Shown here one piece after another: positions 1-6,825 of a stretch of DNA of 9,770 bases. The stretch comes from Negativicutes bacterium. GTDB lineage: Bacteria; Bacillota; Negativicutes; SKW292. The notes below the pieces were generated by a model. The model made no database searches. It was not told where the DNA came from and worked only from the letters and a program-made list of their open reading frames with translations. The translations under genes were made by a program, and so were the position numbers. The DNA lies in the NCBI GenBank assembly GCA_026416215.1, contig JAOAFP010000054.1, forward strand, positions 1 to 9,770, given 5' to 3'. Position 1 is the first letter of the stretch. Each line of letters starts with the position of its first letter.

Positions 1-1
1 G

Positions 2-985
2 TGCTATCAACTGGGGGGGATACCCTACGTTTCGGTAAAAAGTGCCCAGCTGATGCGAAATCTGCTGCGCGGCTGCTCGCCTGGGCAACTGGAAGACATC
101 GCCCGCTGGGAGGCCGATCGAATGCAGACTATGCAGGCCTATATCGGGATCCGCGGTTCTTACAACAACTGCGAAATGTCGGACGTTGACGATGAAAAAT
201 TGCAGCTGTACCAGCGGCACTGGATGAAGCCGGTGCACGCGGAGATCCGGGTCAAGAAAACCAAGTGGTGTGTTATGCGTTATCCCACCGAGTCGATGGC
301 CCAGGCAGCAGGAATGTCCACCGAGAAATTTACCGACTTTTACTTCGATGTCTGTTGCCTTGACTACAGTAAGATGTCGCGGGCCATGGACGAGCTGGTG
401 GCAAGGATGGAGCGCACCGACCGGGTGCGCATAACCGGACCGGCAACCGATCTGCAGTTTTCGATCAAGGGCATGAAGGCTGTTAAATGCGACGGTAAGC
501 TTAACATCCCGGACGGCGAGGTATTCACAGCCCCGGTGAAGGATTCAGTCAACGGGCATGTGACCTTTAACACCCCTTCGCCCTTCCAGGGTACGATATA
601 TGAGAATATCAGGCTGGAGTTTGTCGGTGGCCGTATTGTTTCCGCCACCGCCAATTACACTGACAAGCTGAACAAGGTTCTGGACACCGACGAGGGGGCG
701 CGTTACATTGGCGAGTTTGCTCTCGGGCTCAATCCCGGGGTGACCCAGCCGATGAAGGAAATACTGTTTGATGAAAAGATTGACGGCAGTTTCCACTTCA
801 CTCCCGGGCAGGCATATGACGAAGCCGACAATGGAAACCGCTCGGCCGTCCATTGGGACATGGTCATGATTCAGACCCCCGGCTGGGGCGGGGGGGAGAT
901 ATGGTTTGATGACGAACTGATTCGCAAGGACGGGCGGTTTGTGCCGGAATATCTCAGTTGTCTGAATCCGGAAAACCTTCGCTGA
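2..985 (+). CDS. M29-family metallo-aminopeptidase (partial, 5' end outside window)
   Basis: This is the C-terminal part of a peptidase family M29 (AmpS/PepS/aminopeptidase T type) enzyme, a cytoplasmic dinuclear-metal exopeptidase that removes N-terminal residues from peptides. The frame is open from base 2 with no stop, so the start lies upstream; about 327 residues are visible against a usual 370-410. Counting from the internal ATG at 53, all the M29 metal ligands and the catalytic Tyr are recognisable: Glu156 in DGEVFTAP, Glu221 in YIGEFALG, His248 and Tyr255 (spacing +7) in SFHFTPGQAY, and His267/Asp269 in VHWDMV. The enzyme therefore looks intact over the visible part. The upstream residues CYQLGGIPYVSV fit the N-terminal domain of the family, so the ATG at 53 is not the real start. 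It ends 22 bases before a strong terminator and converges on tpx. Substrate preference cannot be read from the sequence. Confidence 0.93.
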   Translation, partial: CYQLGGIPYVSVKSAQLMRNLLRGCSPGQLEDIARWEADRMQTMQAYIGIRGSYNNCEMSDVDDEKLQLYQRHWMKPVHAEIRVKKTKWCVMRYPTESMAQAAGMSTEKFTDFYFDVCCLDYSKMSRAMDELVARMERTDRVRITGPATDLQFSIKGMKAVKCDGKLNIPDGEVFTAPVKDSVNGHVTFNTPSPFQGTIYENIRLEFVGGRIVSATANYTDKLNKVLDTDEGARYIGEFALGLNPGVTQPMKEILFDEKIDGSFHFTPGQAYDEADNGNRSAVHWDMVMIQTPGWGGGEIWFDDELIRKDGRFVPEYLSCLNPENLR

Positions 986-1005
986 GACTGCCTTAACGGC
1001 ATAAC

Positions 1006-1037
1006 AAACGGAGAGGGTGAACCCTCTCCGTTTTCTT
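1006..1037. terminator. Strong hairpin terminator, probably bidirectional
   Basis: A perfect 13-bp inverted repeat, AAACGGAGAGGGT (1006-1018) with ACCCTCTCCGTTT (1021-1033), is followed on the plus strand by TTTTCTT. In practice the stem closes on a TGAA tetraloop. It lies 21 bases after the aminopeptidase stop and 37 bases beyond the tpx stop on the other strand, where the stem is followed by TTTGTTAT. This fits intrinsic termination of both convergent genes; the plus-strand T-run is the better one. Confidence 0.88.
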
Positions 1038-1070
1038 GTCCAGACGTGTTGTTACCGTTTGCTCGCCGGT

Positions 1071-1622
1071 TCAGCCGCAGCATCCGCTGCAAAAGCTGCA
1101 GTCTCCGCCAGCGCTGAGGTGGGCGTAAGCGGCAAGCACCGCCTCGTAGTCCGGCTGTTCCGTCATTTCCGGCACAATTTGCTGGTAACAGATCCGGCCT
1201 TGGCTGTCAATTATATACACAGCCCTGGCCAGCAGAGCCAGCTCATCGATATAAAGGCCGAATGCCCGGCCGAACTCGCCGTTTTTGTAGTCGGAAAGGG
1301 TTATGATGCTGTCGCTGGGGTTGTTCTGACACCAGCGGGCCTGGGCAAACGGCAGGTCCCGGCTAACGGTTATGATCACCGTGTCAGCATCCAGCTGCTT
1401 GGCCTTTTCGTTAAGCGTCCTGGTCTGGATATCACAAACCGGTGTATCCAGGGAGGGGACGGTCGACAGAATTATGTTTTTCCCCCGGTAGTCGGCCAGA
1501 CTGACTGGTTGCAGCTGGTTGTTGGTCAGACATACATCGGGCGCGGAGTCGCCGACTTGGCGCGGGCGGCAATTCAGGGTCAGAGGCTGGCCCTTAAAGG
1601 TTATCGTGTATTTATCGCTCAT
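1071..1622 (-). CDS. tpx: Thiol peroxidase (Tpx, atypical 2-Cys peroxiredoxin) with Cys-rich C-terminal tail
   Basis: Tpx reduces hydrogen peroxide and organic hydroperoxides with electrons from thioredoxin. The 183-residue protein has the Tpx-type peroxiredoxin fold. The peroxidatic cysteine is Cys63 in SLDTPVCDIQTR, with the family Thr at 60, and the resolving cysteine is Cys98 in ARWCQNN. The substrate-pocket Arg is probably Arg133. The body ends near residue 169, where ordinary Tpx proteins (about 165-170 residues) stop. It then continues as GGDCSFCSGCCG, a CX2CX2CC tail that is not part of the standard family. The ATG at 1620-1622 is chosen because AAGGAGGGA sits 4-5 bases upstream and because homologues begin the same way. 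The gene is monocistronic: it has its own promoter (1671-1698) and the terminator at 1006-1037. It is transcribed divergently from the transporter. Confidence 0.95.
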   Translation of the reverse strand: MSDKYTITFKGQPLTLNCRPRQVGDSAPDVCLTNNQLQPVSLADYRGKNIILSTVPSLDTPVCDIQTRTLNEKAKQLDADTVIITVSRDLPFAQARWCQNNPSDSIITLSDYKNGEFGRAFGLYIDELALLARAVYIIDSQGRICYQQIVPEMTEQPDYEAVLAAYAHLSAGGDCSFCSGCCG

Positions 1623-1656
1623 ACTATCCCTCCTTGATGGGTAATTCAGGATTTTG

Positions 1657-1674
1657 TTATCCTAATTGAGATTA
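1657..1674. promoter_or_regulatory. Imperfect dyad over tpx -10/start site (candidate operator)
   Basis: TTATCCTAATTGAGATTA is an imperfect palindrome centred on AATT: T.ATC..AATT..GAT.A pairs, with mismatches at three symmetric positions. It overlaps the tpx -10 and the expected start site, where a repressor would block transcription. It does not convincingly match the PerR box or the Rex site, so no regulator is named. In AT-rich DNA such a dyad can arise by chance. Confidence 0.3.
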
Positions 1675-1698
1675 TAGTCATTGCGGCCAGAATGTCAA
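1671..1698 (-). promoter_or_regulatory. Sigma-A-type promoter of tpx
   Basis: Read on the minus strand, a perfect TTGACA (-35, plus positions 1693-1698) is followed after 16 bases by a perfect TATAAT (-10, plus positions 1671-1676). The start site is expected near 1664, which leaves a leader of roughly 40 bases before the tpx ATG. A spacer of 16 rather than 17 is the only departure from consensus. It predicts strong, vegetative expression unless a repressor intervenes; an imperfect dyad overlaps the -10 and start site. Confidence 0.85.
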
Positions 1699-1700
1699 CC

Positions 1701-1751
1701 GGCAAAACAGCAACTGTTTCTGCCGGCCAGGGAAGGAGAAATTTTCCCGGC
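1701..1751. other. Two adjacent hairpin-forming inverted repeats in the divergent intergenic region
   Basis: The first repeat pairs GGCAAAACAG (1701-1710) with CTGTTTCTGCC (1714-1724): 10 pairs with one bulged C and a CAA loop. The second pairs GCC-A-GGGAA (1726-1734) with TTCCCGGC (1744-1751): 8 pairs with one bulged A. Neither is followed by a T-run. They lie between the tpx promoter and the transporter gene and could be protein-binding dyads or leader structure of the transporter mRNA. I could not find a convincing plus-strand promoter here, only an AT-rich stretch at 1753-1792. Confidence 0.35.
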
Positions 1752-1809
1752 ATAGAAATTAAAATTAAGTGAATGAGTTTAGTGCCAAATTTAAGGGGGG
1801 AAACTATTT

Positions 1810-3219
1810 ATGGCCAGTGGAACGAAGCCGGGTAAAATCACCGAGGTGAAGGTGCCTCACGTCTTTGTCATAATTTTTTCCCTGATTGTGCTGGTGGCGA
1901 TCGCCACCTGGGTTCTGCCGGCCGGCGAGTATAACCGGGTGGCTGGTGCTGATGGTAAAACCGTTGTCGAGGCCGGCAGTTACCACTTTGTCCCCGGCAA
2001 CAAGGCCGGGCTGATGGATGTCCTCACTGCCCCAATACGCGGTTTCGTCAAGGGGGCGGAGATTGCCGGGTTTATCCTGATTGTAGGGGGCGTGTTCGGT
2101 GTATTTGCCGCCACCGGGGCCATTGACGCCGGAATTCTGCGGCTGGTCAGGGTATTCAGTGGCCGGGAAATCTGGATAATTCCGGTGTTTATGTATCTGT
2201 TTGCCGTGGGCGGGGCGGTGTTTGGCATGCAGGAGGAGGTTATACCGTTTGTGGGGATATTTGTGCCTCTGGCCCTGGCCATGGGATACGACTCGATAGT
2301 CGGCTGCTCCATACCCTATGTCGGGGCGACCATAGGCTTCTCCTCAGCCATGCTAAACCCGTTCACGGTGGGAATTGCCCAGGGAATAGCCGAAGTCCCG
2401 CTGTTCTCCGGTCTGGGCTACCGGACTGTGCTATGGTTTTGCTTCACCACCATTACCGTGCTGTACATGATGTACTACGCCAGGCGGGTGAAAAAAAACC
2501 CCCAGGCCAGCCCGACCTACCGCTGGGATGAAGATCGCCGCCGGGAGCTGAAGGGTGGCTACAGTGCGGACTACCGGATCAGCGCCGGACAGGTGGTGGG
2601 GATAGTAAGCCTGGTGCTTGGGATTGTGGTGATAATTGCCGGCGTTATCGAGTTCCAGTGGTATATTAACGAAATTGCCGGGGTTTTCCTGGCGATGGCC
2701 ATCATTACCGGTGTGGTCTGTCGGATGCCGGCCAACAGGCTGGCCACGTCGTTCGCTGCCGGTGCCAGGGATTTGGTGGGGGCGGCGATCGTGGTTGCCC
2801 TGGCCAGGGGAATTATCGTGGTTGCCACCGATGGCAAAATAATTGATACCATGCTCTACTATATGGCTGCCCCGCTACAGTCGCTGCCCGTTTATGTCAG
2901 CGTCAACTGCATGTTTGTGATTCAGCACGTCATCAATTTCTTTGTCAGCTCCGGCACCGGTCAGGCGGCGCTGACCATCCCGATTATGGCCCCGCTGGGA
3001 GATTTACTGGGGATAACCCGCCAGACCACCGTGCTTATTTACCAGTTCGGCAACGGGTTTACCGATATGATTTTCCCAACATCGGCCGTGTTGGTGGCTT
3101 CACTGGGTATGGCGAAAATCGACTGGTGGCTGTGGGTGAAGTGGATGATACCCTTGCAGATCATCTATTTCATCGGTTGTATAATAGGCCTGTCGGTGGC
3201 GGTGGCTATTGGTTTCTAG
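1810..3219 (+). CDS. DcuC/YfcC-family membrane carrier (putative amino-acid or carboxylate transporter)
   Basis: This 469-residue polytopic membrane protein of the DcuC (C4-dicarboxylate anaerobic carrier) superfamily resembles the YfcC branch most. It starts with the family opening VPHVFVIIFSLIVLVAIATW (residues 15-34), runs into LPAGEY, and has the signature GMQEEVIPF at 139-147. About a dozen hydrophobic segments are visible, for example near 17-37, 84-105, 121-138, 259-280, 318-338 and 448-468. A charged loop (about 223-256) splits it into two halves, as is usual for the fold. The conserved SSGTGQAALTIPIMAPLGDL stretch (390-409) probably belongs to the substrate/ion site. The ATG at 1810 is supported by AAGGGGGG nine bases upstream. 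Family members are proposed to move basic amino acids, dicarboxylates or short-chain acids; the substrate cannot be told here. It is divergent from tpx and followed after 51 bases by def with no terminator, so read-through into the translation genes is likely. Confidence 0.87.
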   Translation: MASGTKPGKITEVKVPHVFVIIFSLIVLVAIATWVLPAGEYNRVAGADGKTVVEAGSYHFVPGNKAGLMDVLTAPIRGFVKGAEIAGFILIVGGVFGVFAATGAIDAGILRLVRVFSGREIWIIPVFMYLFAVGGAVFGMQEEVIPFVGIFVPLALAMGYDSIVGCSIPYVGATIGFSSAMLNPFTVGIAQGIAEVPLFSGLGYRTVLWFCFTTITVLYMMYYARRVKKNPQASPTYRWDEDRRRELKGGYSADYRISAGQVVGIVSLVLGIVVIIAGVIEFQWYINEIAGVFLAMAIITGVVCRMPANRLATSFAAGARDLVGAAIVVALARGIIVVATDGKIIDTMLYYMAAPLQSLPVYVSVNCMFVIQHVINFFVSSGTGQAALTIPIMAPLGDLLGITRQTTVLIYQFGNGFTDMIFPTSAVLVASLGMAKIDWWLWVKWMIPLQIIYFIGCIIGLSVAVAIGF

Positions 3220-3270
3220 ATGCAGGCAGCCGGCGGTGACTGAAAATCAGTTTGGGTACAGGGTGTTGCG

Positions 3271-3720
3271 GTGATTCTGCAAATCAGGAAAAATGGCGAT
3301 GCCATACTGAAGAAGGTCGCAAAGCCGGTCGGGCGGATTGATAAACGCATCCAGCGGTTGCTGGACGACATGGCCGAGACGATGTACGCCGCCGACGGGG
3401 TTGGCCTGGCCGCTCCGCAGGTCGGGCATTCGCTAAGGATTTTTATTGTTGACATCGGTCAGGGGCTACAGGAGTATATAAACCCGGAATTTGTGGAAAT
3501 GTCGGGCACGGTGGTTGACAGGGAAGGTTGTCTGAGTGTCCCGGATTTCACCGGCGACGTCGCCCGGGCGGCCAGGGTGGTAGTCAGAGCGTTAGACCGT
3601 TACGGCAAGTCATTCACGGTGACTGCCAGTGGTCTGCTGGCTAGGGCGTTGCAGCATGAGAACGATCATCTGGAAGGGGTGCTGTTCATTGAAAGGGCCT
3701 CGGCTCTTTACGATGTCTGA
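3271..3720 (+). CDS. def: Peptide deformylase
   Basis: Def removes the formyl group from the initiator methionine of nascent proteins at the ribosome exit. The 149-residue protein has all three motifs: GVGLAAPQ (43-50), EGCLSV (85-90, metal ligand Cys87) and HENDH (129-133, ligands His129 and His133, catalytic Glu130). The metal site is complete, so the enzyme should be active. The length is at the short end for the family and there is no extended C-terminal helix. The start is a GTG with AGGGTG five bases upstream, and the protein begins MILQIRKNGD as homologues do. It is followed directly by fmt, its partner in the formyl-methionine cycle. Upstream lies the transporter rather than priA, which precedes def in many bacteria. 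Confidence 0.96.
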   Translation: MILQIRKNGDAILKKVAKPVGRIDKRIQRLLDDMAETMYAADGVGLAAPQVGHSLRIFIVDIGQGLQEYINPEFVEMSGTVVDREGCLSVPDFTGDVARAARVVVRALDRYGKSFTVTASGLLARALQHENDHLEGVLFIERASALYDV

Positions 3721-3735
3721 GTCGGTGTGGACAAG

Positions 3736-4665
3736 ATGAGGCTTTTGTTTATGGGGACGCCGGACTTTGCCGTTCCCAGCCTGGAGGGACTGGTGGCGGC
3801 CGGCCATGAGCTGGTGGCGGTGGTTACTCAGCCTGACCGGCCGAGCGGGCGTGGCCGGATTCTCACCCCGCCGCCGGTCAAGGTGACGGCTGAACGGCTG
3901 GGACTTGCCGTATGGCAACCGCACAGAATCAACGGGATGCTGTTTGTCGAACAGGCTGCCAATCTGGATCTGGATGCGATTGTGGTGGTGGCCTATGGCC
4001 GTATTCTTCCCGGCCCGCTGTTGCGGGCCTCCCGTTTGGGGGCGGTCAACGTTCATGCCTCGTTGTTGCCAAAGTATCGGGGCGCCGCTCCGGTTCACCG
4101 CGCGATAATCAACGGAGAACGGCAGAGCGGAGTTACGATCATGCAGATGGATGAGGGGATGGACACCGGCGGGATTCTCTGTCAGGAGCCGGGGACAATC
4201 GACAGCGACACAACCGCCGGCCAGCTTTATGACCAGCTCAGAGTGCTGGGAGCTCAGTTGTTGGTGAATGTGTTGCCCCGGCTGGCAGCCGGGGCAATCC
4301 GGCCGGTTCCCCAGGATGACAGTCAGGCGTGCTACGCCCCCCGACTTACCGCGGCCGACGAGCGGGTGGACTGGCAAAAGCCGGCGGTGGAGGTGCATAA
4401 CCGGATAAGGGGTCTGAATCCCCGTCCCGGTGCCTATTTCGAGCACGCCGGCCACCGGATTGGGATAACCGGGAGCAGGCTGGTTCAGCAGCCGGGCAGG
4501 CCGGCCCGGTCCGGCCAGATTGTGGCGATCGGCCGGCAGGGAGTAATCGTTGCCTGTGGTGAGGGAGAAATTGAACTGACTACCCTGCGGCCGGCCGGCC
4601 GGAAAGAAATGTCGGCTGCAGCGGTGATGCATGGATGGCGGCTGACGGTGGGTGATCAGTTGTGA
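3736..4665 (+). CDS. fmt: Methionyl-tRNA formyltransferase
   Basis: Fmt transfers a formyl group from 10-formyl-tetrahydrofolate to Met-tRNA(fMet), making the initiator tRNA. From the chosen ATG the protein has 309 residues, normal for the family. It starts with MRLLFMGTPDFAVPSLEGL. The formyltransferase active site is NVHASLLPKYRGAAP with Asn105 and His107, and the third catalytic residue is Asp143 in MDEGMDTGG. The C-terminal tRNA-binding domain begins around 205 (DWQKPAVEVHNRIRGLNPRP). The ATG at 3736 matches the start of homologues; a GTG at 3727 in the same frame would add three residues (MDK), and neither has a strong Shine-Dalgarno. GGTG at 3724-3727 is 8 bases before the ATG. It follows the def stop by 15 bases and overlaps the next gene by 4. 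Confidence 0.96.
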   Translation: MRLLFMGTPDFAVPSLEGLVAAGHELVAVVTQPDRPSGRGRILTPPPVKVTAERLGLAVWQPHRINGMLFVEQAANLDLDAIVVVAYGRILPGPLLRASRLGAVNVHASLLPKYRGAAPVHRAIINGERQSGVTIMQMDEGMDTGGILCQEPGTIDSDTTAGQLYDQLRVLGAQLLVNVLPRLAAGAIRPVPQDDSQACYAPRLTAADERVDWQKPAVEVHNRIRGLNPRPGAYFEHAGHRIGITGSRLVQQPGRPARSGQIVAIGRQGVIVACGEGEIELTTLRPAGRKEMSAAAVMHGWRLTVGDQL

Positions 4666-5447
4666 GTACAGTTTCAGTCCAGGCGCCGGCAGCCGGACGG
4701 CGGAGGTGGCTGGTAATAGCCTGCGGGGCTGTGTTTTTTCTGCTGCTGGCCGTTGGCGGTGGAGTCTGGTATCTGATGCGGCCGGGGCTGGCCGCCATTC
4801 ACCCCCAGTTGCCGGTAGCAGTGGGGGTGGCCGGTCTGTCAGGGTTGTTGCTGCTACCGGCGGCGGTACTGGCCATAGTTGCCGGTCTGGCCGGGGTTGG
4901 TCTGCCGGTTCGTCTGCGGCTCGCCGCCTGGCGGGTTTTGTTGTGGACATTTCCGCTGCTGGTCGGTGTCGGTCGCCTGATCGGAACGGGCAAGGAGGAA
5001 ATTGAGCGGTCATTTATCGCCGTCAGCAATAGCCTGCTGCGCCACCGCAACGGGCGGATCCCCGGCGACAGGATCATGGTCATGCTGCCTCACTGCCTGC
5101 AGCTTGGCGAATGCCCGCACAAGATAACCCAGAACCCGGGTAATTGCCGGCAGTGCGGTCAGTGTGACATTGGCCGGCTGATCAGCCTGGCCGAAACCTA
5201 CCGGGTAAATGTCCAGGTGGTAACCGGCGGCACCCTGGCCCGGCGTCTGATTAGGCAGCTGCGTCCGCTATTGGTGATCGCCGTGGCCTGTGAGCGGGAT
5301 TTGAGCAGCGGTATCAAGGATGTTTTCCCGCTGCCAGCTCTGGGTATACTTAATATCCGGCCGCAGGGGCCGTGTCTAAACACCAGGGTGGATGTGGCAG
5401 CCGTTGAGCGGCTGCTGGAAGAGGTTGTTGATCGGGGCCGTGAATAG
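4662..5447 (+). CDS. DUF116 family protein: membrane-anchored, cysteine-rich, unknown function
   Basis: This 261-residue protein has two parts. Residues about 16-105 hold two or three hydrophobic segments (near 16-38, 48-75 and 87-104), so it is membrane-anchored with a basic N-terminus (GRRRW). The rest is the DUF116 domain, recognised by LPHCLQ (142-147), CPHKIT (151-156), CRQCGQC (162-168), GGTLARR, VACERDL (208-214) and GPCLNTRVD (236-244). Seven cysteines (145, 151, 162, 165, 168, 210, 238) lie in these conserved blocks. A metal or iron-sulfur site is plausible, but this is inference. The reaction is unknown. The GTG start at 4662 overlaps the fmt stop (GTGA), and GGTGATC four bases upstream can pair with the 16S 3' end. 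DUF116 genes are often found with def, fmt and rsmB in Clostridia, so a role linked to translation or protein maturation can be suspected, not shown. Confidence 0.88.
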   Translation: MSTVSVQAPAAGRRRWLVIACGAVFFLLLAVGGGVWYLMRPGLAAIHPQLPVAVGVAGLSGLLLLPAAVLAIVAGLAGVGLPVRLRLAAWRVLLWTFPLLVGVGRLIGTGKEEIERSFIAVSNSLLRHRNGRIPGDRIMVMLPHCLQLGECPHKITQNPGNCRQCGQCDIGRLISLAETYRVNVQVVTGGTLARRLIRQLRPLLVIAVACERDLSSGIKDVFPLPALGILNIRPQGPCLNTRVDVAAVERLLEEVVDRGRE

Positions 5448-6813
5448 ACGGGCGGGCGGGCGCCGGCAGGAAACGGACAATCCCCGTCTGGCGGCCCTGC
5501 AGATTATCAACGAAGTGATCATCAACCGTGCCTACGTGAACCTGGCGGTGATGAAGGTTCTTCCCAACCTGGGTAATGACGGTCAGAAGCGGCGCTTTGC
5601 CGCCCACCTGGCCTACGGCACGGTGCGCATGTGGAAGCGTCTGGACTGGCAGCTGAACTTCTACCTGCGCCGCGATATCGGCCAGCTGCCGCCTGTCATT
5701 GCCAACATCCTCCGGCTTGGCCTGTTTCAGCTGCTGAACATGCCCAGCGTGCCGCCGCCGGCGGTGGTCGACCAGTCGGTTGAACTGGCAAAGAAGTTCG
5801 GGCATCGCGGAACGGTGGGTCTGGTTAACGGGGTGCTACGCTCTTTGTTGCGCAATCCGGCAGCGGTGATCTGGCCAAAGCGGGATAGAGACCCGGCTGG
5901 CTGGATGTCCGTCCGCCATGCTTTCCCCCGCTGGCTGGTGGAAAGGTTACTTCGGCAGTGGCCGGAGCAAAGGGTGAATGAATATCTGACTGCCGTAAAC
6001 CAGTCGGTGCGGCCGGCGGTCAGGGTCAACACCCTGCGGGCGACCCGGGAGGAGGTAATCGGTTGTTTGATAGAGGCCGGAGCCGTGGCGACCGGCCATC
6101 CGGCCGTTGACGAAGGCATTGTTGTGGAAGGTATCGAGCGCTGGCCGGAGACTGTCGCCGGTTTGGCCGGCAAAATTTACTGGCAGTCGCTGGGAGCCCA
6201 GATTGCAGCTCATATCCTCTCCCCCCGGCCGGGTGAAGTGGTGCTTGACCTTTGCGCCGCTCCCGGCGGCAAAGCGACTCATCTGGCGGCACTAATGAAC
6301 AATTGCGGCCGGCTCATTGCTTGCGACCGGCATCCCCACCGGGTGAGTCTGATTGATGAAAATGCCGCTGCCCTCGGAGTCACGATAATTGAAAGCCAGG
6401 TCTGGGATGCCACCAAGGTCAACCCGGCATGGCTGGGAATGGCTGACCGGGTGCTGGTTGATGCTCCCTGTTCCGGATTGGGGGTGATCGGCCACCGGGC
6501 CGACCTGCGCTGGCGGCTGGATCCGTCGGTGCTGGACGAATTGCCGGATGTTCAGCTGTCAATACTGGCTAGTGCCGATCGCTATCTTAAGACCGGCGGT
6601 CGGCTTCTCTACTGTACCTGTACGCTGAACGAAGAGGAAAATGAGCGGGTGATCGGGCATTTCCGCCGACGGTTCAGAGGCTATCGCTGGCTTGACCTGG
6701 GGCGGCAGTGGCGGCCCTGGCTGGAGCTTGGTGAAACCGGCTTTGGCAAAATCTGGCCATCGGCACTGGACGGAAACGGCTTCTTTTTTGCCTTGGCCGA
6801 AAAGACCGGCTGA
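5440..6813 (+). CDS. rsmB: 16S rRNA (cytosine-967-C5)-methyltransferase RsmB
   Basis: RsmB methylates C967 of 16S rRNA in the small ribosomal subunit, using S-adenosylmethionine. From the GTG at 5440 the protein has 457 residues. It has an N-terminal NusB-like helical domain (about 14-140) and a C-terminal SAM domain with LDLCAAPGGKATHLA (from about 269), DAPCSGLGVIGHRADLRWR with the motif IV Cys344, and LLYCTCTLNEEENE with the catalytic motif VI Cys394. RVNTLRA (206-212) precedes the SAM domain. The start is uncertain. The same frame is open from an ATG at 5392, which would overlap DUF116 by 56 bases and add 16 residues not typical of the family. TTG at 5428 has AAGAGG three bases upstream. 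GTG at 5440 overlaps DUF116 by 8 bases and gives the best N-terminus, although GGAAGAGG is 15 bases away. Confidence 0.94.
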   Translation: MNRRAGGRRQETDNPRLAALQIINEVIINRAYVNLAVMKVLPNLGNDGQKRRFAAHLAYGTVRMWKRLDWQLNFYLRRDIGQLPPVIANILRLGLFQLLNMPSVPPPAVVDQSVELAKKFGHRGTVGLVNGVLRSLLRNPAAVIWPKRDRDPAGWMSVRHAFPRWLVERLLRQWPEQRVNEYLTAVNQSVRPAVRVNTLRATREEVIGCLIEAGAVATGHPAVDEGIVVEGIERWPETVAGLAGKIYWQSLGAQIAAHILSPRPGEVVLDLCAAPGGKATHLAALMNNCGRLIACDRHPHRVSLIDENAAALGVTIIESQVWDATKVNPAWLGMADRVLVDAPCSGLGVIGHRADLRWRLDPSVLDELPDVQLSILASADRYLKTGGRLLYCTCTLNEEENERVIGHFRRRFRGYRWLDLGRQWRPWLELGETGFGKIWPSALDGNGFFFALAEKTG

Positions 6814-6825
6814 ACGGACGGGGAG

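Noticed and set aside
1..12. Twelve-base word GTGCTATCAACT repeated exactly at 9451-9462, as possible element ends
   Set aside because: Both copies lie inside unrelated coding genes, the match does not extend beyond the word, and no element genes lie between. It is best taken as chance.
1017..1637. 206-codon open frame on the plus strand opposite tpx
   Set aside because: It is the antisense shadow of tpx, whose minus-strand reading has full Tpx motifs, a promoter and a ribosome binding site. The plus frame begins inside the terminator hairpin and resembles no family I know.
1657..1676. PerR or Rex operator at the tpx promoter
   Set aside because: The dyad lacks the TTATAAT-N-ATTATAA spacing of PerR boxes and the TTGTGA half-sites of Rex, so no named regulator can be supported.
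3239..3251. Small hairpin ACTGA-AAA-TCAGT between the transporter and def, as a terminator
   Set aside because: The stem has only five pairs, is AT-rich and is followed by TTGGG rather than a T-run, so it should not stop transcription.
3610..5013. 467-codon minus-strand open frame across fmt and DUF116
   Set aside because: It is a long shadow frame caused by GC-rich codons. Its composition is low-complexity Pro/Arg/His/Gln, and the plus-strand genes beneath it carry complete catalytic motifs.
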